Positions 25,254 through 33,998 of a DNA stretch of 64,000 bases are shown here, piece after piece. Every line of letters begins with the position of its first letter. Position 1 is the first letter of the stretch. The DNA is from Planctomycetia bacterium (GTDB lineage Bacteria > Planctomycetota > Phycisphaerae > Phycisphaerales > SM1A02), in the NCBI GenBank assembly GCA_005799475.1, contig SYGQ01000010.1:6412-70411 (forward strand). Direction: 5' to 3'. The position numbers were made by a program, and so were the translations under genes. A model generated the notes under the pieces. That model saw only the letters and a list, made by a program, of their open reading frames with translations. It was not told where the DNA came from and did not search any database.

Positions 25254-26887
25254 GTTTGGAGTACGCCGGTCCGGAACTCGCCGATGATGGGTGCTTGCGC
25301 GGCGGCCTTGAGCGCCAGCGTCAGCTCCTCGCGCGTCCTGTGCGGCTCGATGAGACGGTCCACCCAGCCGCGGCTGGCCGCGTACCGAATGTCCTGCTGC
25401 TCCTGATACGACGCCGTGATGGCCCCAAGAAGTTTCGTGCGCATCGCCTCATCGACAGCCTCTCCCTTTCGTTCGCGCGCGGCAAGGTCGATCTGCAGGA
25501 GCGTGGCGGCCGCCTGCGCAGCACCCATCACCGCGCAGCGCGCACCGGGCCATGCGAGCGTGATGAATGGGTCGAAGGCACGGCCGCACATCGCGTAGTT
25601 CCCGGCGCCATACGACTGCCCAACGATGAGAACGATCTTGGGCACGATGGAGTTGCTCATTGCATTCACCATCTTGGCACCGGCTCGGATGATGCCCCCC
25701 TGCTCGCTGTCGCGGCCGACCATGAATCCTGTTGTGTCGTGCACGAAGAGGAGCGGGATGCGCCGGTGGTTCACATCCATGATGAAGCGTGCCGCCTTGT
25801 CGGCACTGTCGTCGTAGATCACAGCCGGCATGCACTTGGTCGCATGTGGACCAGGCTTCCCGCCTGGCAGCACCCGTTGGGTCATCGCGCGCTGGTTCGC
25901 CACGATGCCGACGCTGAATCCGCCGATTCTCGCGTAGCAGCACACGATCGAGGCGCCAGACTCCGCCCGATACTCGTCGACGCTGCCCTCATCGACGACG
26001 CACGCCAAGAGGTCGCGCATGTCGTACTGCGATCCCGGTTCCCCCTTGTAGACCTCGTAGACAGCGTCTGTCCCGCGCGATGGTTCGCGGGAGTTCGTTC
26101 GAGGCGTGGGGGCGAGCGGCGCGGCGGCACACGCCCCCATGAGCCGCCGCAACCTCGCGAGACACGCCTCGTCGTCCTTCTCGCGGAAGTCGATAGTGGT
26201 CGAGACTTGCGCGTGCATCTTGGCGCCACCCAAGTCTTCGCTCGACACCTCTTGACCGATCGCCGCCTTCACGAGCGCGGGACCCGCCAAGTAGAGCCCA
26301 CTTCCCTCCGTCATGAGAAGCGTGTCGCACAGGACGGGGAGATAGCCGCCCCCGGCGACACAGTTCCCCATGATCGCGGCGTACTGTGGGATGCCGTCGG
26401 CTGAGATGACCGCGTTGTTGCGGAAGATGCGGCCGAAGTCATCCGTGTCGGGAAAGACATCTTCTTGCAGCGGAAGAAACACGCCCGCGCTGTCGACGAG
26501 GTACAGGAGGGGCATCCGTGCGCGCCGCGCGAGCTCTTGCGCTCGGATGATCTTCTTGCAGGTCATTGGGAAGAACGCGCCTGCCTTCACGGTGGCATCG
26601 TTGGCGATCACCATGCACAGGCGGCCATCCACCTCGCCGATGGTCGTGATCACGCCCGCCCCAGGTGCCCCGCCGTACTCGCGGTACATGTTCCATGCCG
26701 CGAAGAGGCCGAGTTCCTGCGACGGTGCACCATCATCCAAGAGCCGCCCGACGCGCTCGCGCGCCGTCAGGCGACCGTGCCGGTGCTGTCGCTCGGCTCC
26801 CGAGGGCCCACCACCTTGCTCGAGTCTCGCCGAAAGGGCGACGAACTCGTCGGTCGCCGCCTTGAGGCCCACGACAGCGGTCTTCAT
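25250..26887 (-). CDS. Acyl-CoA carboxylase beta (carboxyltransferase) subunit
   Basis: Biotin-dependent carboxyltransferase of the propionyl-/methylcrotonyl-CoA carboxylase class, 545 aa. It shows RLTARERVGRLLDDG, the first oxyanion-type segment VDSAGVFLPLQEDVFPD, AIMGNCVAGGGYLPVLCD, KGEPGSQYDMRDLLACVVDEGS, the second site HDTTGFMVGRDSEQGG, and GQSYGAGNYAMCGRAFDPF. VDSAGVFLPLQ fits methylcrotonyl- or geranyl-CoA carboxylases better than PccB, but the substrate is not certain. No biotin carboxylase or biotin-carrier gene lies in the window. Leads the unit with rdgB and the YkgJ-like gene. TATTCT ends 6 nt before the ATG. Confidence 0.9.
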   Translation of the reverse strand: MKTAVVGLKAATDEFVALSARLEQGGGPSGAERQHRHGRLTARERVGRLLDDGAPSQELGLFAAWNMYREYGGAPGAGVITTIGEVDGRLCMVIANDATVKAGAFFPMTCKKIIRAQELARRARMPLLYLVDSAGVFLPLQEDVFPDTDDFGRIFRNNAVISADGIPQYAAIMGNCVAGGGYLPVLCDTLLMTEGSGLYLAGPALVKAAIGQEVSSEDLGGAKMHAQVSTTIDFREKDDEACLARLRRLMGACAAAPLAPTPRTNSREPSRGTDAVYEVYKGEPGSQYDMRDLLACVVDEGSVDEYRAESGASIVCCYARIGGFSVGIVANQRAMTQRVLPGGKPGPHATKCMPAVIYDDSADKAARFIMDVNHRRIPLLFVHDTTGFMVGRDSEQGGIIRAGAKMVNAMSNSIVPKIVLIVGQSYGAGNYAMCGRAFDPFITLAWPGARCAVMGAAQAAATLLQIDLAARERKGEAVDEAMRTKLLGAITASYQEQQDIRYAASRGWVDRLIEPHRTREELTLALKAAAQAPIIGEFRTGVLQT

Positions 26888-26893
26888 GGGAAG

Positions 26894-26899
26894 AGAATA
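26894..26899 (-). promoter_or_regulatory. Candidate leaderless -10 box for the carboxyltransferase
   Basis: TATTCT on the minus strand with CTTCCC (6 nt) before the ATG at 26887. It lies only 6 bp from the -35 of the divergent rpsO promoter, so the two polymerases would compete. Confidence 0.5.
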
Positions 26900-26905
26900 G
26901 GGCCG

Positions 26906-26934
26906 TTGACCCTGTGGGGACTCTGCGGTACGCT
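26906..26934 (+). promoter_or_regulatory. Promoter of rpsO-pnp
   Basis: TTGACC (26906-26911), 17-nt spacer, TACGCT (26929-26934). Predicted transcription start near 26941, giving a leader of about 50 nt before rpsO, with AGGA (26983-26986) as the ribosome-binding site. Together with the HU promoter this is one of the few with a recognisable -35. Confidence 0.55.
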
Positions 26935-26991
26935 GCGCGACTCAATTTCACGCGAAAAGACGGCGGCTCGGATGGCCGCACAGGACAACCA

Positions 26992-27258
26992 ATGATCTCA
27001 ACTCACGATAAGCAACTGGTGATCAAGGCGAACCAGCGCCACGCGAAGGACCAAGGGTCCACCGAAGTCCAAATCTCGATCCTGACCGAGCGCATCAACT
27101 CGCTTCAGGGCCACTTCAAGTCTCATGCGAAGGATCACGCGGGTCGCCGCGGACTCCTTCTCATGGTGAGCAAGCGAAACCGCCTGCTCCGTTACATTGC
27201 CGAGTCCAACCGGGAAGGGTACGCGGCGCTCATCAAGAAGCTCGGGCTGCGCAAGTAG
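26992..27258 (+). CDS. rpsO: 30S ribosomal protein S15
   Basis: Primary rRNA-binding protein of the small subunit, 88 aa. The family signature GSTEVQISILTERINSLQGHF is followed by HAKDHAGRRGLLLMVSKRNRLLRYI, with the conserved H, D and S residues that contact 16S rRNA helix 22. ATG 26992 gives the normal length (E. coli 89 aa), and AGGA lies just upstream; the frame extends 26 codons further, through the promoter, and this is not believed. The gene is followed by pnp, the order conserved in most bacteria. Confidence 0.97.
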   Translation: MISTHDKQLVIKANQRHAKDQGSTEVQISILTERINSLQGHFKSHAKDHAGRRGLLLMVSKRNRLLRYIAESNREGYAALIKKLGLRK

Positions 27259-27282
27259 CCCGCTGTACCGGCGGAGGCAGTC

Positions 27283-27321
27283 GGCAGGGCGCGCGTCCAT
27301 TCGCGCGTCGTGCCCTCTGCC
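27283..27321 (+). promoter_or_regulatory. Large GC-rich hairpin in the rpsO-pnp spacer
   Basis: GGCAGGGC-GCGCG ... CGCGCG-TCG-TGCCC-T-CTGCC forms an imperfect hairpin with a small loop (about TCCATT). There is no T-run after it, so it is not a standard terminator. In E. coli the same spacer holds an RNase III-cleaved hairpin through which PNPase represses its own synthesis; this structure sits in the same place. Confidence 0.5.
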
Positions 27322-27396
27322 TTGGCCGGCCGAACTCCGCCGCCGTTGTTCTTCCCAGGCGGCACTCAAACCTGCCAAAGAAAGGCAATCCGAATC

Positions 27397-29676
27397 ATGA
27401 CAACCCGACCGCACACCATCGTTGAACGAGAAATCGGTGGCCGCGTGCTCCGCTTCGAGACTGGCAAGATCGCCAAGCTTGCTGGCGGCGCCGTCCTCGC
27501 CACCTACGGCGAGACCGTCGTTCTTGCCACCGCCGTCCGCGCCAACCCGCGCCCAGGCATCGACTTCTTCCCACTCACCTGCGACTATCGCGAGAAGGCG
27601 CCTGCGGCGGGCAAGTATCCGGGCGGCTTCCGCAAGAAGGAAGGCGCTCCGGGCGAGAAGGAAATCCTCACCATGCGCATGATGGATCGTCCGATCCGTC
27701 CGCTCTTCCCCGAGGGATTCGTCGACGAGGTCCAGCTTCAGGCGCTCGTCCTCTCCCACGACGGACAGAACGACTCAGATGTGCTGGCCTGTTCGGCCGC
27801 CAGCGCCGCGCTCCACCTTTCGGACGCGCCGTTCAACGGCCCAGTCGCGACCATCCGCGTCGGACGCATCTTCATTGACGACCAGCCGACCTTCGTCATC
27901 AACCCGACACAGGCGCAGATGGAGTTCAGCGACTTGGACCTCGTGCTGTCGGGCCACTGCGACGGCGTCAACATGATCGAAGTCGGGGCCGCTGAGATTT
28001 CCGAAGCCGACATGGTGGCGGCGATCTCGCATGGCTACGAGAACGGCATCAAGCCGATCCTCGACATGATGAATGAACTCCGCACCAAGAGTGGCGCGGC
28101 GGCCAAACGCGCCGGCGAGTCCACTGCGCCGAGCGCCGAAGTCAGTGCGCTCGTCAAGGAGAAGGCCTACGACGAGTTGCTCAAGGCCCGTCAGATCCAC
28201 GGCAAGCAGGCTCGCAACGACGAAGTCGACCGCATCAAGAAGTGGACGATCGACTCGTTCTTCACCGTCGCACCCGGGCTCGCCTACACGGACCATGTCG
28301 CGGCGGAAAAGCGTCAGCGCGAGGCGAAGGAGGCGCTGCGCGTCCTTGAGAAGAAGATCACCCACTATCTCGTCGCGGAGAAGGGCGTTCGCGCCGATGG
28401 TCGCCCGCTGCGCCAGATCCGCTCGCTCGACATGAGCGTGGCGCTCTTGCCGCGCACGCACGGCTCCGCGTTCTTCCAGCGCGGCGAGACGCAATCCATC
28501 GTGACCTGCACCCTTGGCACCACCAAGGACGAGCAGATCGTCGACGGGCTCCTTCCCGAGTACGCGAAGAAGTTCTACCTGCACTACTACTTCCCTCCGT
28601 TCTGCACGGGCGAGGCCGGTCGCATCACCGGACCGGGCCGTCGTGAGATTGGCCACGGTGCCCTCGCCGAGCGGTCGCTTCTGGCGATTCTCCCGAGCGC
28701 CGAGGACTTCCCGTACACGGTTCGCCTGACGAGTGAGATCACCGAGAGCAACGGCTCGTCCAGCATGGCGAGTGTGTGCGGCGGTTGTCTCGCCCTCATG
28801 GACGCGGGCGTGCCGATCAAGGCCACCTGCGCGGGCATTTCTGTCGGAAGGTTCACCAACGCCCAGGGCAAGGTGACCCACGTCACGGACATCATCGGCG
28901 AGGAGGACTTCTTCGGCGAGATGGACTTCAAGGTGTCGGGAACTCGCGAAGGCATCACGGGCATCCAACTCGACCTCAAGGCACGCGGACTCGGCATTGA
29001 CGAGATCCGATCGATCTTCGATCAGGCCAAGGAAGGACGACTCTTCCTCATCGACCAGATGGAAGGCGTCCTCGCCAAGCCACGCGCGGACATCTCACCG
29101 CTGGCGCCGCGCATCACCGTGATCAAGATCGACCCCGAGAAGATTGGCAAGGTCATCGGACCCGGCGGCAAGATGATTCGCTCGATCCAAGAGCGCACGG
29201 GTGCGCAGATCGACATCGAAGAAGACGGCACCGTCTTCATCGCATGCGCCAATGCCGAAAGCGCGGCCCAAGCCCGCGCCGAGATCGAGGCGCTGGGCGC
29301 GGAGATCAAGATCGGCACGATCTACGACGGCAAGGTCGTTTCCATCAAGGAGTTCGGCGCCTTCGTCGAACTCGCTCCGGGCACCGACGGCATGGTGCAC
29401 ATCAGTGAACTTGCGCACGGCTATGTCAAGAGCGTGACGGAAGTCGTGAAGCTTGGCGACTCCATCAAGGTGAAGGTCATCAATGTCGATGACACCGGCC
29501 GTATCAAGCTCAGCCGCAAGGCGCTCCTCGAGGTCCCGGAAGGGACGCTCGTGGGTGCCGATGGTGACGGCGGCGGCGGCGAGGGCGGCGACCACGGCCG
29601 TTCTGGCGGCCACGGCGGTGGTCACGGCGGCGGCCGCGGCCGGGATCGCGGACGCTCCGGAGGCCGCGGCCGTTAG
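27397..29676 (+). CDS. pnp: Polyribonucleotide nucleotidyltransferase (PNPase)
   Basis: Phosphorolytic 3'-5' exoribonuclease, 759 aa. Two RNase PH cores are present (first with MRMMDRPIRPLFPEGF, second with RTHGSAFFQRGETQ and LTSEITESNGSSSMASVCGG), then a KH domain with GPGG at about 588-591 and an S1 domain (GTIYDGKVVSIKEFGAFVEL). The C-terminal 38 residues are Gly/Arg/His-rich (repeats such as GGHGGG and RGRDRGRSGG), an RGG-like tail absent from E. coli PNPase that probably adds RNA binding. ATG 27397 has AAAGG upstream. Follows rpsO after a structured spacer; a strong terminator lies 55 bp downstream. Confidence 0.97.
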   Translation: MTTRPHTIVEREIGGRVLRFETGKIAKLAGGAVLATYGETVVLATAVRANPRPGIDFFPLTCDYREKAPAAGKYPGGFRKKEGAPGEKEILTMRMMDRPIRPLFPEGFVDEVQLQALVLSHDGQNDSDVLACSAASAALHLSDAPFNGPVATIRVGRIFIDDQPTFVINPTQAQMEFSDLDLVLSGHCDGVNMIEVGAAEISEADMVAAISHGYENGIKPILDMMNELRTKSGAAAKRAGESTAPSAEVSALVKEKAYDELLKARQIHGKQARNDEVDRIKKWTIDSFFTVAPGLAYTDHVAAEKRQREAKEALRVLEKKITHYLVAEKGVRADGRPLRQIRSLDMSVALLPRTHGSAFFQRGETQSIVTCTLGTTKDEQIVDGLLPEYAKKFYLHYYFPPFCTGEAGRITGPGRREIGHGALAERSLLAILPSAEDFPYTVRLTSEITESNGSSSMASVCGGCLALMDAGVPIKATCAGISVGRFTNAQGKVTHVTDIIGEEDFFGEMDFKVSGTREGITGIQLDLKARGLGIDEIRSIFDQAKEGRLFLIDQMEGVLAKPRADISPLAPRITVIKIDPEKIGKVIGPGGKMIRSIQERTGAQIDIEEDGTVFIACANAESAAQARAEIEALGAEIKIGTIYDGKVVSIKEFGAFVELAPGTDGMVHISELAHGYVKSVTEVVKLGDSIKVKVINVDDTGRIKLSRKALLEVPEGTLVGADGDGGGGEGGDHGRSGGHGGGHGGGRGRDRGRSGGRGR

Positions 29677-29730
29677 TCACCGCGCCCCCACCAACCCTCA
29701 CATAACCGCTATTGATTCAATGGCTTGCCG

Positions 29731-29758
29731 AAGGGGGCCCCGACACGGGGCCCCCTTT
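29731..29758 (+). terminator. Rho-independent terminator after pnp
   Basis: A perfect 12-bp stem AAGGGGGCCCCG / CGGGGCCCCCTT with a 3-nt ACA loop, followed by TTTT counting the stem end. It is the strongest terminator in the window and ends the rpsO-pnp unit. Confidence 0.9.
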
Positions 29759-29894
29759 TCTGTTTCAAGTGTTGGGGTCATCCCAGATGCCTCCGCGTCG
29801 AGATTCCTCAAAATCTTCGTTTCCGGACGGTTCGTGTTGCCGATGCTCATTTTCGAGTCACAGTCCGAATAGGTTTTTTGCGTGGAGGCTCTGT

Positions 29895-30149
29895 ATGGCT
29901 GACGACAACAAGCAAATCGACAAGGCCGAAGGCATCGTCAAGTGGTTTGACGCCCGCAAGGGCTTCGGATTTATCGTCGGTCCGCAGGGGCAAGACATCT
30001 TTGTCCACTTCAGCGTGATCGAGCAGGATCAGGGCTTCCGCACCTTCCGAGATGGCGAAAAGGTGGTCTACAGCGCGCAATCCGGTGCGAAGGGTTGGGC
30101 GGCAACGCATGCCCGTGCGTTCGCTCCCGCGCCGCTTCAAGCGTCCTAG
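29895..30149 (+). CDS. Cold-shock domain protein
   Basis: An 84-aa single-domain RNA/DNA chaperone of the CspA family. GIVKWFDARKGFGFIV contains RNP1 and DIFVHFSVI is RNP2, with the conserved aromatic residues that stack on nucleic acid. It is slightly longer at both ends than CspA (70 aa). GGAGG lies 7 nt before ATG 29895, which decides the start over the longer open frame. The 218-bp gap upstream holds the pnp terminator and a T-rich TAGGTTTTTT stretch (29870-29879) that may contain its -10 element. Confidence 0.92.
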   Translation: MADDNKQIDKAEGIVKWFDARKGFGFIVGPQGQDIFVHFSVIEQDQGFRTFRDGEKVVYSAQSGAKGWAATHARAFAPAPLQAS

Positions 30150-30159
30150 GTCGCTCGCG

Positions 30160-30165
30160 TACCTT
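30160..30165 (+). promoter_or_regulatory. Candidate short-leader -10 box for the histidine kinase
   Basis: TACCTT followed by 8 nt and the TTG start at 30174. It supports the otherwise doubtful TTG start, since no ATG or GTG with a Shine-Dalgarno lies near. Confidence 0.35.
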
Positions 30166-30173
30166 GACCGGTA

Positions 30174-31079
30174 TTGGGCCTTTCCATCGCCAGTGATGGT
30201 CACTTCATCGTCGGTTTGCTGATCGGTGGGGCGGTCGGTGCCGGATTCGTGGCGCTTGTGCTGCGCCAACGGATCGATCGGCGTCTTCGCCGCAGCGCAC
30301 TCTCCCGACATCGAGACGCCCTCGTGGGAACCTCCATCGCTCCGGGGATCTCCGAAGCCGGATCGCTCACGGGCGGGCTCGCGCACGAGATCAAGAACCC
30401 GCTCTCGAGCATCGTCTTGAACGCCCAGTTACTGCGCGAGTCGATCCTTGATGCGAAGCTCTCCGAGGACGAGTCGCGGCAGCTCGTGCGGCGGATCGAC
30501 AGCCTCGCCCGCGAGACGAGTCGACTCCGAGACATTCTTGAGGACTTCCTTCGGTATGCCGGTCGCATTCGGCTCGACACCGTCGAGTGTGACTTGCGCG
30601 AGCTCGTCGAAGACCTCACCGACTTCGTCCATCCGCAATGCGAACGCGACAGCATCCTCGTGCGAACGGACCTGCCTCGCGCCGTGGTGTCGGCCCCTGT
30701 GGATGCGGGTCTCCTCAAGCAGGCGCTCCTCAATCTGATGCTCAACGCGATGCAGGCGATGGCGGGGACAGATCCGGGTTCCCGACGCGAACTCATCGTG
30801 CGGGTGGACCCCCCTGAATCCCCTCAACGGCGCATCCACATCATTGATACCGGGCCGGGGGTGCCCGATCATCTGCGCGAGGAAATCTTCCGGCCGTATG
30901 TCACCACCAAGAAGGAAGGGAGCGGACTCGGACTCGCCGTCGCCAAGCGAATCGTCGAGGAGCACGGGGGATCGATCGCGATCTTTTCCGACCTCGGTCG
31001 CGGCAGCGACTTTGTGGTGACGCTCCCCGAGCGCGCCACGAAGACCCCGAGCCTCAGTCCAGCCAATCCTTCGCCTTGA
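30174..31079 (+). CDS. Sensor histidine kinase
   Basis: Two-component kinase of 301 aa. One transmembrane helix (about 11-30) precedes a HisKA domain with the phospho-acceptor GGLAHEIKNPLSSI (His71). The HATPase domain has the N box LLNLMLNAMQAM, G1 DTGPGVP and G2 GSGLGLAVAKRIVEEHGG. There is no PAS, HAMP or obvious sensing loop, so it resembles NtrB/AtoS-type cytoplasmic kinase cores tethered to the membrane. No response regulator is adjacent. The start is TTG 30174, upstream of which the frame is short. It overlaps the convergent topoisomerase gene by 26 bp. Confidence 0.88.
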   Translation: MGLSIASDGHFIVGLLIGGAVGAGFVALVLRQRIDRRLRRSALSRHRDALVGTSIAPGISEAGSLTGGLAHEIKNPLSSIVLNAQLLRESILDAKLSEDESRQLVRRIDSLARETSRLRDILEDFLRYAGRIRLDTVECDLRELVEDLTDFVHPQCERDSILVRTDLPRAVVSAPVDAGLLKQALLNLMLNAMQAMAGTDPGSRRELIVRVDPPESPQRRIHIIDTGPGVPDHLREEIFRPYVTTKKEGSGLGLAVAKRIVEEHGGSIAIFSDLGRGSDFVVTLPERATKTPSLSPANPSP

Positions 31080-32172
31080 GCCGCTCGGGGACATACACCT
31101 CCGTCACATAGGAAATGTCCTTGGTGATGAGCGACTCCACTTCCATCTTGAAGCCGTTGCGAAGCATCGCCTGGATCTCCTTCTGCCACGGCTTCTTCTT
31201 GGCGAACCACGGGTACTCCGCGATCTGCTTCGCCCGCTCGGTGTCCCGATCATTGAGCGAAATCTTGACATCCCCAGAGAGACCACAGCGCTCAAAGTCA
31301 GCGGCACGGATGCCGAGGTACCTCGCGTCCGGGATCGCCATGCGCTCACTCTCGAAGGCAAGATTGATCGAACCCTGCTTGATCACCGAATAGATGTAGT
31401 GACCCCACGGGTCGCAGTCGAGGAGGCAGATGATCGGAAGCCCGAGCTCCTTGTTGAGTCGGTAGAGCAATCGGCGCACGCCCCGAGGCGGCTGCCCGCT
31501 GCCCTCCGTGAGGATGCAATTGTGCGTCTCCCAGAAGCGGTCCTCGTTGAACCGACTCCACACGGTGTCTTTCTCGACATGCAGGACGAACTTGGCCTCG
31601 CACTTTCCGAACTGAATGACCGAAGGTTCGCAGATCGACGGGATGGCGTACCCACCCGTCCCCATGTGTCGGCAGTCAATGGTGTCACCGTTGTCGACAA
31701 CGGTGATGTTGCCGACCATCGTCCCGCGCTTCTTGGCGAAGAGGTGGAGGTTCTCGCGCAGCGTTGCGAGCGCGACCTCGATGTCCTCAAGGATGCCGTC
31801 GGACTCTTCCTGGTCCTCGAAGGTCTTCTCGTTCGTCCCCGCGATCGTGTGCAGGCTCTTGTAGTACATGCCGCGGAGACTGAGCGTTTTTTGCGCTTCG
31901 AGGAGGTCCTTGCATCCCTTGGACAAGAGCACGGTCTGCATGAACTTGCGCGCCTGCGCCGTGTTGAAGAGGTTCCGTCGAAGGGTCGCGTCGCCCATCT
32001 GCAAGAGCCGCCGCGCCTCGGAGTAGGTCGTATTCGAAATCGTTCGCATGGGCACATCAACGAAGGGATCGTGCTCGGCGAGTGCCGCCGTGGCGACTGC
32101 GGTGCCGAGGTTGCCGATCTTGCCGAGGGTCTCTTCGCGGACGCCCTTGCCAGTGCCTGCCTTGCGTGCCAT
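31054..32172 (-). CDS. top6A: DNA topoisomerase VI subunit A (Spo11-like)
   Basis: DNA-cutting subunit of an archaeal-type type IIB topoisomerase, 372 aa. The WHD segment LSLRGMYYKSLHT holds the catalytic tyrosine (Tyr103 or Tyr104; the motif corresponds to SxRDxxY of Spo11). The Toprim domain has Glu200 (HVEKDTVW) and the acidic pair Asp252/Asp254 in LLDCDPWGHYIY, all needed for metal-dependent cleavage. RYLGIRAADFE and WFAKKKPWQKEIQAML continue as in archaeal proteins. AGGAGG lies 4 nt before the ATG. It follows the B subunit by 8 bp. Topoisomerase VI is standard in archaea and plants but sporadic in bacteria. Confidence 0.93.
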   Translation of the reverse strand: MARKAGTGKGVREETLGKIGNLGTAVATAALAEHDPFVDVPMRTISNTTYSEARRLLQMGDATLRRNLFNTAQARKFMQTVLLSKGCKDLLEAQKTLSLRGMYYKSLHTIAGTNEKTFEDQEESDGILEDIEVALATLRENLHLFAKKRGTMVGNITVVDNGDTIDCRHMGTGGYAIPSICEPSVIQFGKCEAKFVLHVEKDTVWSRFNEDRFWETHNCILTEGSGQPPRGVRRLLYRLNKELGLPIICLLDCDPWGHYIYSVIKQGSINLAFESERMAIPDARYLGIRAADFERCGLSGDVKISLNDRDTERAKQIAEYPWFAKKKPWQKEIQAMLRNGFKMEVESLITKDISYVTEVYVPERLKAKDWLD

Positions 32173-32180
32173 CGTTCCTC

Positions 32181-33989
32181 CTAGACCGTGCCCTTGCGTT
32201 TGCGAGTCGACCGAGGCTCGTCGTCGCCGAAGAGCCCATCCTTGCCCTGAACCTTGCCGCTGCGTGGAGCCTCGTCGGCTTCAGGCGCGCCCGGCGCCCG
32301 GCCCGGAAGAATGATGACCGAGTCGTCTTTGCGGAGCGGATCGGCATCCTTCACACGACGCCCCTCCTCGTCCAGGACGGCGTCGGCTTCCTCAGTCTTG
32401 CGCTTGGCCACCTTGAGAAGTGAGTCGTAGATTCGCCTGGCACTCGTCCCCGTGATCGCCTCAGTGGCTTGGGAGATTTCGCCGATGTAGCGCTCAAAGA
32501 TCGATCGGCGCTCTCCTTCGTGGCGCATGCGCTGGCGCCGACGCATGTAGATGCCGAGCTTCCGGCCGACTTCCTGAAGGGCCAGCTTCATCTCCTTGCG
32601 AATCTCGTCGTAGTCCGCGATCGCTTCCTTGGATTCGCTGGTGAACGGCACCCACACGCTGGCCATGTGCACCATGACAACGATCGGGCCCTCAGGGAGC
32701 GAGCCGCGCGACTGGGAGATCCCGTAGTTTTTCCAAGTCGTCTCAAGAACGGCCTTGAAGGATGAGCACGCGGCCTGCTGGTAGAGCAGCGGCACTCGGT
32801 TCGCAAACCGGATGACACGGATCAACTCGTCCTTGGGGAGTTCGCCACCAAACGCGAGACCGACTTCGATGAGAAACGGGTTGCCGCGGTAGACATCGGC
32901 CGGCCGTGTACAGGCCGTAAAGAACTCCGCCTTCACTTCCTTCAAGAGCCCCGACAGGAGCGCCTTGGTACCGATGGGCACGAGACAGTCCGTGGCCGGT
33001 GCCATGATCTTGACTTCTTGAATGGCCTTGTAGATCGCCTCGGCTTCGGCGTGGCCGACTTGCTTCACCCAAGTGCGAGCGGTGATCCCTGCCTTGGCGC
33101 AGATGTCCCTCGAAACCGACGGTGAAATGCGCGAGAACTCTTCTTGCAGAAACCCACCGACTTGGGAGCGGTCGGTCCGTTCGAGCATCTGGATGAGGGT
33201 GCCCAACTCGATCCCTCGCGGATGCGGCAGAATCTCCTTCGCTTCGGGAGGGAGTTCATTGGTGCCGCGCTTGAAGTCGACGGTCTCGTTCGTGGGCGTG
33301 ACGAAAGTGATCCGCGCGTGCGGATTCGCGATCGCCGTCTGGTCGAGGTATTCGTCGACGGACTGGCGCCCCTGCTGGTACTTCCCCTCCATCTCGATGG
33401 AGACTTGTGTGCCGTGGCCGTCTGCGAAGATGCCGTCGTCCTCGGGATGCTCGGTCTCGCTGACGACATCCGCTCGATTCTTCGAGGTGTCCATCTTGAG
33501 GAGGATCTCGACCGCGGGCTTTTTCTTGTGCGTCTTCGAGATGATGAGCACGGGCTGCCCCGTTGTCATCAGACCGTACATGCCGGCGGCGGAGATGCCG
33601 ATCCCCTGCTGGCCACGGCTCATCTTCAGTCGGTGAAACTTTGAGCCGTAGAGCAGTCGACCGAAAACATTTTCGATCTGCCTGCGGACGATGCCCGGAC
33701 CGTTGTCGCGCACCGTGACCTTGAATCGCGTCTCCGATCGTTGCAGAAGTTCCACTCGGATATCGGGCAAGATGCCCGCTTCCTCGCAGGCGTCGAGCGC
33801 ATTGTCGACAGCCTCTTTGACCGCCGTCAGCAGCGCCTTGCGGGGGTTGTCGAACCCAAGCAAATGGCGGTTCTTCGCAAAGAACTCGCTCACGGAAATC
33901 TCGCGCTGTTGCGCGGACATCTCCTCGGCGGACGCCCCACGGCGGCGTGTGGCGGGCTTGGTCATGGCGACATCGGGTGTGGGTTCCAT
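32181..33989 (-). CDS. top6B: DNA topoisomerase VI subunit B (GHKL ATPase)
   Basis: ATP-operated clamp that drives strand passage with subunit A, 602 aa. The Bergerat fold is complete: KEAVDNALDACEEA at 58-71 (catalytic Glu59, Asn63), RDNGPGI at 94-100 and GQQGIGISAAG at 126-136, followed by an H2TH-type insert and a transducer domain with a switch-lysine candidate in VPIGTKALL. The C-terminal 80 residues are charged and low-complexity. ATG 33989 is preferred over 33965 because TACACT ends 9 nt before it. The pair B-A is transcribed on the minus strand, divergent from ndk. Confidence 0.94.
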   Translation of the reverse strand: MEPTPDVAMTKPATRRRGASAEEMSAQQREISVSEFFAKNRHLLGFDNPRKALLTAVKEAVDNALDACEEAGILPDIRVELLQRSETRFKVTVRDNGPGIVRRQIENVFGRLLYGSKFHRLKMSRGQQGIGISAAGMYGLMTTGQPVLIISKTHKKKPAVEILLKMDTSKNRADVVSETEHPEDDGIFADGHGTQVSIEMEGKYQQGRQSVDEYLDQTAIANPHARITFVTPTNETVDFKRGTNELPPEAKEILPHPRGIELGTLIQMLERTDRSQVGGFLQEEFSRISPSVSRDICAKAGITARTWVKQVGHAEAEAIYKAIQEVKIMAPATDCLVPIGTKALLSGLLKEVKAEFFTACTRPADVYRGNPFLIEVGLAFGGELPKDELIRVIRFANRVPLLYQQAACSSFKAVLETTWKNYGISQSRGSLPEGPIVVMVHMASVWVPFTSESKEAIADYDEIRKEMKLALQEVGRKLGIYMRRRQRMRHEGERRSIFERYIGEISQATEAITGTSARRIYDSLLKVAKRKTEEADAVLDEEGRRVKDADPLRKDDSVIILPGRAPGAPEADEAPRSGKVQGKDGLFGDDEPRSTRKRKGTV

Positions 33990-33998
33990 CCCGTTTCG

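Noticed and set aside
27775..28968. 397-codon minus-strand frame opposite pnp
   Set aside because: Fully contained in a clear PNPase gene; an artefact of codon bias.
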